A DNA stretch of 7,517 nt from Chryseobacterium gleum (GCA_943330925.2 CALQJP020000111.1:1-7517); one strand, 5' to 3'; positions 1 through 4,765 are shown, numbered from the stretch's first letter. Notes: a model not told the origin generated them from the sequence alone. Numbers and translations are program-made.

Positions 1-195
1 AAAGTTTACATGATGTTGGCTGTATGCGCTATCGCATTGGCTTCATGCAAGAAAGACTACACTTGCTCTTGCACTGTTCTTGGTCAAACAGTTGACACCG
101 TTATTCCAGATGCTAAGAAAGCGGATGCTGAAGAGGCATGTGACGCTTCTAACTCGGGGGCTGCTTTGTTGGGCGGAAGCTGCGAACTCAAGTAA
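1..195 (+). CDS. Small Cys-rich lipoprotein, 5' end cut by window
   Basis: The frame is open from base 1 (K-V-Y-M-M...) to TAA at 193-195. The first visible ATG is at 10, but starting there would leave a signal peptide with no positive N-region, so the true start is probably a few codons upstream, outside the window. A short hydrophobic stretch ends in the lipobox L-A-S-C, with the lipid-attachment Cys encoded at 46-48, followed by K-K-D-Y. The mature part is only about 50 residues and holds four further cysteines (the T-C-S-C pair, one in E-E-A-C-D, one in G-G-S-C near the end), enough for two disulfides. Small lipoproteins of this form (CKKDxxCxC ... ACD ... C) are common in Bacteroidetes and have no assigned function. 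A strong terminator follows. Identification as a lipoprotein is fairly sure; the role is unknown. Confidence 0.75.
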   Translation, partial: KVYMMLAVCAIALASCKKDYTCSCTVLGQTVDTVIPDAKKADAEEACDASNSGAALLGGSCELK

Positions 196-200
196 TATTG
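169..200 (+). promoter_or_regulatory. Candidate Bacteroidetes-type promoter inside the end of the lipoprotein gene
   Basis: TTG at 169-171 is followed after 21 bases by TAATATTG at 193-200, which matches the Bacteroidetes -7 consensus TAnnTTTG at all but one position. Its start point would fall near 207, before the hairpin at 216-252, so it would drive the gene at 258 only if transcription passes that hairpin. Pattern match only. Confidence 0.22.
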
Positions 201-215
201 AATTCGAATAATAGT

Positions 216-252
216 GAAATCCATCTCATTTCGAGATGGATTTCTTTTTTTT
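216..252 (+). terminator. Intrinsic terminator after the small lipoprotein
   Basis: A perfect 12-bp stem (GAAATCCATCTC at 216-227 with GAGATGGATTTC at 233-244) closes a 5-base loop and runs straight into eight T residues at 245-252. It is a textbook Rho-independent terminator, 20 bases after the stop codon of the lipoprotein gene. Its T-tract ends only five bases before the ATG at 258, so it also forms the leader of the next gene. Confidence 0.9.
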
Positions 253-257
253 GCACT

Positions 258-920
258 ATGAAGAAAATCCTCATTCTTATCATTCTTGTGATGGTTACGT
301 TGCTGCTTCTGCCTTTTGGGTACAGCAGTCTGCGAAGTATGTTGCTGCAATCCGGGTTGGGTTGGACAATGAGTGAGTGGTCGTATTACGTGTTGTTGGT
401 CTTGTTGGGCGTGCTATGTTCGCTTATGGTAGCACGCAGCGTTGCCTGGAACGCAACATGGAAGAAGGTGGCTGCGGGTGTGCTCATAGCAGCGTTGCCA
501 TTTGCGATTGGCTTCATGCAACATCCAATTTATGAAGACCTGTTGTGGGATTTGTCGCAGGATATGTCGCAGGTAGAGGCAACAACAGATTACGAGGCTA
601 CTGATTTACTCGTGATCGCCATTGCCGACTGCCCGTATTGCCAGCGCGCGGTGAACGACATGAATGCGTTGCACCAACGCAATCCCAGTTTGCGCATGCG
701 CATGGTGGTGTGCACTGCCGACAGCAGTTGGCTCGAACCTTATCGCGCGGAGGCCGCCGGAGCGTTCGAAGTAGTAATGGCAACCGATATGGATGTGATG
801 GCTACACACGCCGGCGGACATTTCCCTGCGTATGTGCTCGTGCGCGATGGAAAACCCGCGCGCCGATGGACGAACAACGAATGGGGACCGGTGGCGAAAG
901 ATGCGGTAGAGGGGGACTAG
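258..920 (+). CDS. Membrane-anchored thioredoxin-fold protein with CPYC motif
   Basis: 220 residues from the ATG at 258. The open frame extends to a TTG at 198, but that extension would translate the terminator, and the ATG start gives a clean M-K-K signal-anchor. Three predicted membrane helices lie at about residues 3-20, 43-60 and 71-88. The K-K pair at 69-70, between helices 2 and 3, fits a cytoplasmic loop, so the C-terminal domain should face the periplasm. That domain (about 114-220) has a thioredoxin-fold layout: a hydrophobic strand, C-P-Y-C at 125-128 at the head of a helix, the H-F-P-A-Y segment with the expected cis-proline P190, a strand, then D-G-K. It is probably a periplasmic thiol-disulfide protein; the direction (oxidase, reductase or isomerase) cannot be told. 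The N-terminal part resembles the short membrane domains joined to thioredoxin modules in Bacteroidetes, but I cannot name the family. The TAG stop is the first unit of a heptamer array. Confidence 0.8.
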   Translation: MKKILILIILVMVTLLLLPFGYSSLRSMLLQSGLGWTMSEWSYYVLLVLLGVLCSLMVARSVAWNATWKKVAAGVLIAALPFAIGFMQHPIYEDLLWDLSQDMSQVEATTDYEATDLLVIAIADCPYCQRAVNDMNALHQRNPSLRMRMVVCTADSSWLEPYRAEAAGAFEVVMATDMDVMATHAGGHFPAYVLVRDGKPARRWTNNEWGPVAKDAVEGD

Positions 921-973
921 GTTCAGGTTACTGGGTTTTGTTTACTGGGTGCTAATTACAGGGTAGAGGGTTC
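918..973 (+). repeat. Decayed 7-bp tandem repeat array, about 8 units
   Basis: From the stop codon TAG (918-920) onward the sequence splits into consecutive 7-base units: TAGGTTC, AGGTTAC, TGGGTTT, TGTTTAC, TGGGTGC, TAATTAC, AGGGTAG, AGGGTTC. The units are divergent but keep a common TRGGTTM-like theme and register. They resemble the much cleaner TAGGTTA array at 6280-6377, so this looks like an older member of the same repeat type. Confidence 0.5.
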
Positions 974-1166
974 GAGAAACGAGAGCTGTTAAATCTGTTT
1001 AGCGAGGCGCTGCTGCGCGTCATCGTGCACCGGGGTCTATGCTAATATTACGAGATATTACGTTTGTAGAATTCCGGGTTACAACATGCTTCTGTGCTAC
1101 GGCAAGGAAGACGTTACGTGGGACTTAGTTCCGTTTATATGCGGGTTGGAAGAGTGAGGCGGGCAT
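974..1166. other. Unassigned intergenic stretch with a short open frame
   Basis: No gene can be assigned with confidence between the heptamer array and the XRE gene. One plus frame is open from 993 to TGA at 1155-1157, with an internal ATG at 1086 giving 23 residues (M-L-L-C-Y-G-K-E-D-V-T-W...). It has no recognisable start signal. At 1043-1060 there is a small dyad (TAATAT, six bases, ATATTA) that also contains the direct repeat ATATTACG at 1045-1052 and 1055-1062. TACGTTTG at 1059-1066 matches the Bacteroidetes -7 box but has no -33 partner. The stretch is GC-richer than the adjacent XRE gene. It could be a dispersed repeat, a gene remnant or an RNA; nothing here decides it. Confidence 0.35.
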
Positions 1167-1580
1167 TTACGATTTCCTTTTCTTCTTCTCAAGAGGTTTC
1201 AGTGTCTCGGCTGCCGGTGCAGATGTTAGATTTTGTAGTTTATGGCTTGTTTCAACTGATTTTGTCGATTGATTTTTCTTTATTGAAGGATTGGCTTTTC
1301 TAGCGCTTTTCTTTTCAGCAATCGCATTTTCTATTTTGACAAAATCTACATGAAACGGAACGTTGAGAATTTCATTCGGGTGAACATTGAAAAAAGCAGC
1401 AATTTTAATCAGTGTGAGAAGAGTGAAATTTTTGCCCTGTTCTAATCGAAATGTATTGCTTTTATCGAGGCCGATGTTTTCGCCTAGGTCGGCCAGTGTG
1501 CAGCCTCGAGCCTGTCTCAGTGTTTTGATGCGCAATCCTACTTCTTGCAGAAAATCCTGATGAAACTGGTCCTTGCGCAT
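1167..1580 (-). CDS. XRE-family helix-turn-helix transcriptional regulator
   Basis: 137 residues from the ATG at 1578-1580. Residues about 14-73 form a Cro/C1-type HTH domain: V-G-L-R-I-K-T-L-R-Q-A-R-G-C-T-L-A-D-L-G-E, then the recognition-helix region G-L-D-K-S-N-T-F-R-L-E-Q-G-K (37-50), then T-L-L-T-L-I-K-I-A-A-F-F-N-V-H-P-N-E-I-L. Residues 74-137 are a linker and a polar, lysine-rich tail (ending E-K-K-K-R-K-S) of low complexity, with no effector domain in view. DNA-binding, cytoplasmic. It is divergent from the lipoprotein at 1775. A perfect 18-bp palindrome lies 32 bases upstream of its start, the natural place for an autoregulatory operator, and a second copy of the same half-sites precedes the lipoprotein gene at 3202. 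No toxin or restriction gene sits beside it, so it is not clearly an antitoxin or controller protein. The gene is AT-rich relative to the 258-920 gene. Confidence 0.88.
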   Translation of the reverse strand: MRKDQFHQDFLQEVGLRIKTLRQARGCTLADLGENIGLDKSNTFRLEQGKNFTLLTLIKIAAFFNVHPNEILNVPFHVDFVKIENAIAEKKSARKANPSIKKNQSTKSVETSHKLQNLTSAPAAETLKPLEKKKRKS

Positions 1581-1612
1581 GCCAACAAAATTCCATTCTT
1601 ACAGGATGAAAA

Positions 1613-1630
1613 GTTGTTTTATAAAACAAC
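1613..1630. promoter_or_regulatory. Perfect 18-bp palindrome, candidate operator of the XRE regulator
   Basis: GTTGTTTTATAAAACAAC is identical to its own reverse complement. It sits in the divergent region between the XRE gene (start 1580) and the lipoprotein (start 1775) and overlaps the -33 TTG of the plus-strand promoter candidate. XRE proteins bind as dimers to such dyads, so this is the likely binding site of the adjacent regulator. There is no T-tract and no gene end next to it, so a terminator is unlikely. The function is inferred. Confidence 0.6.
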
Positions 1631-1644
1631 GTAACATATATTTG
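1614..1644 (+). promoter_or_regulatory. Candidate Bacteroidetes promoter for the 1775 lipoprotein
   Basis: TATATTTG at 1637-1644 is a full match to the Bacteroidetes -7 consensus TAnnTTTG, and TTG at 1614-1616 lies 20 bases upstream as the -33 element. The start point would be near 1650, leaving a leader of roughly 125 bases before the ATG at 1775. I see no hairpin or known riboswitch in that leader. The -33 element is inside the palindrome, so a bound regulator would block the promoter. Confidence 0.5.
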
Positions 1645-1774
1645 GCGTGTTCGAGGGTTTCATGTTTCTTGTGAGACTGTCGCAGTTGGAGTCCAGAAAC
1701 CAGTTGCATTAACGAATAAGAAAACGGGGCGTGACCGAAAAGCCTTATGAGTAGGAGAATTAATCTAGATTTTT

Positions 1775-2155
1775 ATGAAACGTAGTTTATTATTTTCTTC
1801 TATTCTTTTTCTGGGGTTAGCGTTTGTGCTAACTGGATGTAAAAAAGACGACCCTGAACCGACACAATCTACAACTGGTGGATTAGTAGTAAAAGTTCAG
1901 CTAGAAGGTTCAACTGGTTATTTAACAGGCGCCTTAGTTGGTCTTGCAACATCCCAAGAAAATCTCGACAATTCGATCTATCTCCAAGATTTGGAGACGA
2001 ATAGCAGTGGTCAGGTCAATTTTGGTCAACTAAACCCAGGGAATTATTACTATGATTGTTACTATGAATTGGGAATTAATGATTTTTATGGCGAAGGTCA
2101 AGTTCAAATTGTTGCAGGTCAAAATCGGGAGTTGACACTCACATTGGTTCCTTAG
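1775..2155 (+). CDS. Lipoprotein with a carboxypeptidase-regulatory-like beta-sandwich domain
   Basis: 126 residues. A signal peptide (M-K-R, then hydrophobic to residue 18) ends in the lipobox L-T-G-C with Cys22, followed by K-K-D-D-P-E-P. In Bacteroidetes a K plus D/E cluster just after the lipidated Cys has been described as a signal for export to the cell surface, so this protein is probably exposed outside the outer membrane. The mature part (about 36-126) reads as one beta-sandwich of the CnaB / carboxypeptidase-regulatory type: G-L-V-V-K-V-Q-L-E-G opening, a central T-N-S-S-G-Q-V-N-F-G-Q-L-N-P-G-N-Y-Y-Y (76-93), and a closing strand with alternating L and T. No catalytic residues are seen; a binding or structural role is likely. 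It is divergent from the XRE gene, preceded by a good promoter match and the palindrome, and ended by a terminator. An AGGAG at 1753-1757 is too far from the ATG to act as its ribosome site. Confidence 0.75.
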   Translation: MKRSLLFSSILFLGLAFVLTGCKKDDPEPTQSTTGGLVVKVQLEGSTGYLTGALVGLATSQENLDNSIYLQDLETNSSGQVNFGQLNPGNYYYDCYYELGINDFYGEGQVQIVAGQNRELTLTLVP

Positions 2156-2190
2156 AAACTCAATCGTAAATCGAATTTTGTGGAATATGG

Positions 2191-2222
2191 AATAGGCGGG
2201 CTATTAGCTCGCCTATTTATTT
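2191..2222 (+). terminator. Intrinsic terminator after the 1775 lipoprotein
   Basis: An 11-bp stem (AATAGGCGGGC at 2191-2201 with GCTCGCCTATT at 2207-2217, one G-T pair) closes a TATTA loop and is followed by a T-rich but interrupted tail (TATTTA). On the minus strand the bases after the stem are not T-rich, so it serves mainly the plus-strand lipoprotein. Confidence 0.7.
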
Positions 2223-2254
2223 ACTTGGAGTTTGATAAATACAAATGCTTTCAC

Positions 2255-2890
2255 TTAACACCCCTCTCCCTTCAGCCTCACCTGCGTCCAGCGCCAGCCA
2301 TCTTCCGACCACTGCCAGTAGGGGAGTTTTTGCTTGCTCGATGATGAACCTTCTTTTTCCAAGATGATCTTCATGTTTTGAAGGCCTTGCTCAATGTCAT
2401 TGCCCAGCATGTATTCCATGCTGATGAAAAGCTGCATCACGTTGAAAGGATATGACATGTCGCCTCTGAAATCCCATTTGATGCGGGTTGTCGTGTTGTC
2501 AATGGCTTCCAACTGCATAGAACTTTGCGCTTGCGCTTCGAAAGGCTCTTTGAAACGCAAGGCGAAATCAATGCGCTCGCCTTCCTGCATAGCTACGATT
2601 TCCTCTTCGCCCGATCCCACCGAGTCGAGCTCGCTCTTCCAGGCTGCAATGAACCCAACCGTGCCGTCTTCCCCGGTGTAGGTGGTAACTTGGTTGGGGT
2701 CCATCTTCCACCACACGCTATAGTCGTGCTGATGTTTCATGAACTTGATGTAATCATACACATCCGATTTGCTGCGGTTGATGGTTACCTCGCGCGAAAC
2801 GGTATATTCTTTAGGCAGAGCAAGACCCGTAATCAACACCGCGCCCAGAAGAACGCCCAGTGTAAGTAAAATGTATTTGAATATTTTCAT
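2255..2890 (-). CDS. SRPBCC (START-like) family protein with N-terminal membrane anchor
   Basis: 211 residues from the ATG at 2888-2890. Residues 5-25 form one hydrophobic helix, then A-L-P-K-E-Y-T-V-S-R-E-V-T-I-N-R-S-K-S-D-V-Y-D-Y-I (25-48) is the typical opening of the SRPBCC / polyketide-cyclase fold, with the long C-terminal helix at about 146-180 (S-Y-P-F-N ... G-L-Q-N-M-K-I-I-L-E-K-E). Such proteins bind hydrophobic ligands in a central cavity; the ligand here is unknown. Membrane-anchored members of about 180 residues are common in Bacteroidetes and remain uncharacterised. This one continues for about 30 residues past the final helix with a serine run and a Trp-rich tail (P-Y-W-Q-W-S-E-D-G-W-R-W), which is not part of the usual fold. 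It is convergent with the lipoprotein at 1775. I saw no clear promoter upstream. Confidence 0.8.
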   Translation of the reverse strand: MKIFKYILLTLGVLLGAVLITGLALPKEYTVSREVTINRSKSDVYDYIKFMKHQHDYSVWWKMDPNQVTTYTGEDGTVGFIAAWKSELDSVGSGEEEIVAMQEGERIDFALRFKEPFEAQAQSSMQLEAIDNTTTRIKWDFRGDMSYPFNVMQLFISMEYMLGNDIEQGLQNMKIILEKEGSSSSKQKLPYWQWSEDGWRWTQVRLKGEGC

Positions 2891-2990
2891 GATAGTTTGT
2901 TTGTAGCTTGACTATTGAAGGTGTGCGAGGGTTGCTTGAGTCTTTAGCAAGTCAGTACGTGAGGGGTAAGTCTAAACTAACGGAAAACCT

Positions 2991-3032
2991 CGGCATCCTC
3001 TTGCTCTGTTCTTCCATAGCGGTAGAATCCAT
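2991..3032 (-). pseudogene. Remnant of a paralogue of the alpha/beta hydrolase gene
   Basis: Read on the minus strand these 42 bases encode M-D-S-T-A-M-E-E-Q-S-K-R-M-P, against M-D-P-A-A-M-E-E-Q-S-K-R-M-P (residues 293-306) in the intact hydrolase at 3637-4674; 36 of 42 bases agree. Three of the six differences are synonymous, so the fragment comes from a copy that diverged while still coding. Upstream in frame, TAA occurs two codons before the first M (TAA, CAC, TTC, ATG), and downstream the frame reaches TGA after 12 unrelated codons. The rest of the paralogue is gone: its expected 3' end would fall in the SRPBCC gene and its 5' part where the 3202 lipoprotein now lies. Confidence 0.7.
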
Positions 3033-3168
3033 GAAGTGTTAAAGTCGTTTATGAAGATGATATGTATGCAAATTTCAGCAAATTGGATTCGAACATAAGA
3101 AGTCGCGCTAGGATTTCTCAATTCAAAGAGCAATATGGAACATTAAATGTTTTTTCGGTTAGAAAGCA
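3033..3168. other. AT-rich intergenic stretch with no recognised feature
   Basis: This part of the gap between the SRPBCC gene and the 3202 lipoprotein holds no supportable gene, hairpin terminator or repeat. I compared it by eye with the intact hydrolase gene and saw no further homology beyond the 2991-3032 remnant, although a more diverged piece could escape the eye. It ends at the GTTGT-N8-ACAAC site. Confidence 0.4.
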
Positions 3169-3186
3169 GTTGTATTATTGCACAAC
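3169..3186. promoter_or_regulatory. Second GTTGT-N8-ACAAC site, candidate operator and promoter
   Basis: GTTGTATTATTGCACAAC has the same length and the same half-sites as the perfect palindrome at 1613-1630 and agrees with it at 14 of 18 positions. It lies 15 bases before the ATG at 3202. Within it, TATTATTG (3173-3180) is a one-mismatch match to the TAnnTTTG -7 box; no -33 TTG is evident. A protein bound here would cover the promoter. The link to the XRE regulator is inferred from the shared half-sites. Confidence 0.42.
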
Positions 3187-3201
3187 ATTAAACTCTATTC
3201 C

Positions 3202-3576
3202 ATGAAAAAAGTAATTTTTTTTACTTCCCTTGCTTTATGGGCAACAAGTTGTGCTACACTAGTTAACGGAACTAAACAGCCCGTAACCTTCTACTCGGAC
3301 CCTAGTGGTGCTGATGTAACAATTTCACAAAAGGGTAAAACAACTAATATTGGTAAAACCCCAATTACAGTTGAGATACCGAGAAAAACGAAATCTGCAA
3401 CTTATACAATGGCTGGTTACTATGAAGAAAAAGTTGATATGATGTCTAACGCCAATATACATTGGTTATACTTTTTGGATTGCCTCCCTTTTGCAGTGCC
3501 CGCTTTTATTGACTTAACAACGGGTGGACATATAGTTCATGAGTCATCGGTAAAAACAGAACTGAAGAAAAAGTAA
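3202..3576 (+). CDS. PEGA-like domain lipoprotein
   Basis: 124 residues from the ATG at 3202 (M-K-K-V-I-F-F). The frame extends to a TTG at 3178 inside the candidate operator, which is unlikely as a start. The signal peptide ends in A-T-S-C with Cys17, followed by A-T-L-V-N-G-T-K-Q-P-V. Residues about 26-78 match the PEGA-type repeat: V-T-F-Y-S-D-P-S-G-A-D-V-T-I, then G-K-T-P-I-T-V-E-I-P, then a strand ending in G-Y-Y-E-E-K-V. The C-terminal part (about 86-112) is hydrophobic (W-L-Y-F-L-D-C-L-P-F-A-V-P-A-F-I-D) and then T-G-G; this order of C-A-T-x-x-N-G-T, PEGA strand pair and a hydrophobic D-x-x-T-G segment is familiar from uncharacterised bacterial lipoproteins. It lacks the K-D-D surface signal, so a periplasm-facing location is likely. 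The gene is AT-rich compared with its neighbours and convergent with the hydrolase. I saw no clear terminator after it. Confidence 0.78.
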   Translation: MKKVIFFTSLALWATSCATLVNGTKQPVTFYSDPSGADVTISQKGKTTNIGKTPITVEIPRKTKSATYTMAGYYEEKVDMMSNANIHWLYFLDCLPFAVPAFIDLTTGGHIVHESSVKTELKKK

Positions 3577-3636
3577 ACAATATTGCTCAGCCGATGTGAT
3601 TTATTTTGTGATTGGTGCTGAATTTAAATCCAATAA

Positions 3637-4674
3637 TTAATAGAAGCTGTTTTTGTCCACATCGTGAATGAACTTCACAACCCCGCCCATAAACACCTGC
3701 TGGTCGTCCCACATGGAAAGGTGGCTGCCGTTGGGGCAATATAAGAATCGGCCGTTCGGCATCCTCTTGCTTTGTTCCTCCATGGCTGCAGGATCCATCG
3801 TGTCGTGCTTGGCGCCAATCATGAGCGTAGGTGTCTTGATTTCTTTCAGACGTGCTTTGATGTCCCATGTTGCCAAACGGCCGCTGATGCCAAACTCGCT
3901 GGGGCCTTGCATGAGTGTGTAGATGGTGTTGTTGCCGTGTTTGAACGAACGGGTGCAGGGCTCGGGCCACGGATTTAAACGGCAGATGTGGTGGTTGTAG
4001 TAATGCTCTTGCAACAGCTCCATGAAGCGTGGGTTTGCAAAGTCCTTGCGTGCTTCGATGTCGCGGATTTCAGCCAATACAGCCGGATCCATTTGCTTGG
4101 CCAATACCTCGTCGGCATACTTGCCGTACTCAGGCGCGCTGGCAACCATGTTGGCTACGATGAGCCCTTTGAGGTTTTGCTGGTATTTCAGCGCATATTC
4201 CATGGCCAGTATGCCTCCCCACGAATTACCGAGCACGAAGAAGTTGCTGCTGTCTGCGCCAATGGCTTGTCGCACTTGCTCAACTTCTTCTACAAAACGC
4301 TCGGTGGTCCATAGGCTGCTATCGGTGGGCTGGTCGCTGTAGTAAGAGCCGAGCTGATCGTATTCGTAAAACTCAAATCCTTCGCGCAGGAAGAAAGTTT
4401 CGAAACACTCCATGTACTCATGTGTCATGGCCGGACCACCATGCAGCAAAAGCACTTTGATGCGTGGATTCGTGCCAAAGCGTTTCGTCCATACGTTGAA
4501 GGTGCCAACTGGCGTTTCAATGGGAATCATGCGCACACCGCCGGCTTCAACCGAATCGTTGTAGGTGAAGTAGTCCCTTCTGCCGATATTGGAATCAGGC
4601 GTCGTTGTAGATGCTTCTTTACAAGCATTCAACAGGAGCACGAGCAGAAGAACAAGGATGGAGAACGATTTCAT
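3637..4674 (-). CDS. Proline iminopeptidase-family alpha/beta hydrolase, lipoprotein
   Basis: 345 residues from the ATG at 4672-4674. The frame runs 16 codons further upstream, but only this start gives a standard lipoprotein signal: M-K-S-F-S, a leucine run, then L-N-A-C with Cys18. The rest is a peptidase S33 alpha/beta hydrolase: H-G-G-P at 78-81 (oxyanion region), E-Y-D-Q-L-G-S (104-110), nucleophile elbow G-N-S-W-G-G with Ser151, a helical cap at about 180-275, then D291 in G-A-K-H-D-T-M-D and His318 in N-G-S-H as the likely rest of the triad. The family removes N-terminal proline or other residues from short peptides, and some members act on other amides or esters, so the substrate is open. 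Classical proline iminopeptidases are cytoplasmic; lipid anchoring places this one in the cell envelope. It is divergent from the thioesterase, with a candidate promoter close to its start. A fossil of a second copy lies at 2991-3032. Confidence 0.88.
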   Translation of the reverse strand: MKSFSILVLLLVLLLNACKEASTTTPDSNIGRRDYFTYNDSVEAGGVRMIPIETPVGTFNVWTKRFGTNPRIKVLLLHGGPAMTHEYMECFETFFLREGFEFYEYDQLGSYYSDQPTDSSLWTTERFVEEVEQVRQAIGADSSNFFVLGNSWGGILAMEYALKYQQNLKGLIVANMVASAPEYGKYADEVLAKQMDPAVLAEIRDIEARKDFANPRFMELLQEHYYNHHICRLNPWPEPCTRSFKHGNNTIYTLMQGPSEFGISGRLATWDIKARLKEIKTPTLMIGAKHDTMDPAAMEEQSKRMPNGRFLYCPNGSHLSMWDDQQVFMGGVVKFIHDVDKNSFY

Positions 4675-4681
4675 AGTTGCG

Positions 4682-4714
4682 CAAACATCGAACAAAAAGT
4701 TCACCCCGACCAAA
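4682..4714 (-). promoter_or_regulatory. Candidate promoter of the hydrolase gene
   Basis: Read on the minus strand, TTTG (4711-4714) is followed after 21 bases by GATGTTTG (4682-4689), one mismatch from TAnnTTTG. The -7 box ends only seven bases before the ATG at 4674, so the transcript would have almost no leader. Pattern match only. Confidence 0.3.
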
Positions 4715-4748
4715 ACCTTCAACCTTCAATCTTCAACTTTCAACCCGC
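4714..4748 (+). repeat. Short 7-bp tandem repeat, 4-5 units
   Basis: AACCTTC, AACCTTC, AATCTTC, AACTTTC and a degraded AACCCGC follow each other in strict register between the divergent hydrolase and thioesterase genes, ending 17 bases before the thioesterase ATG. Same 7-bp period as the other three arrays in the window but a different unit sequence. Confidence 0.65.
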
Positions 4749-4765
4749 ACACCTACCTTCGCGTC

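Noticed and set aside
198..257. Upstream TTG start for the thioredoxin-fold gene
   Set aside because: It would translate the terminator hairpin and T-tract and put 20 polar and mixed residues before a normal M-K-K signal-anchor.
974..1580. Retron or toxin-antitoxin locus around the XRE gene
   Set aside because: No reverse transcriptase, toxin-like partner or restriction gene is present; only an unexplained short stretch adjoins the regulator.
1613..1630. Palindrome as a terminator
   Set aside because: It has no T-tract, lies between two divergent gene starts and overlaps a promoter, so an operator fits better.
1753..1757. AGGAG as ribosome binding site of the 1775 lipoprotein
   Set aside because: Seventeen bases to the ATG is too far for a Shine-Dalgarno site, and other genes here lack one.
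4589..4765. Longer thioesterase start
   Set aside because: The extra 59 codons run antisense through the hydrolase signal peptide and the heptamer array, and family homology begins only after the ATG at 4766.
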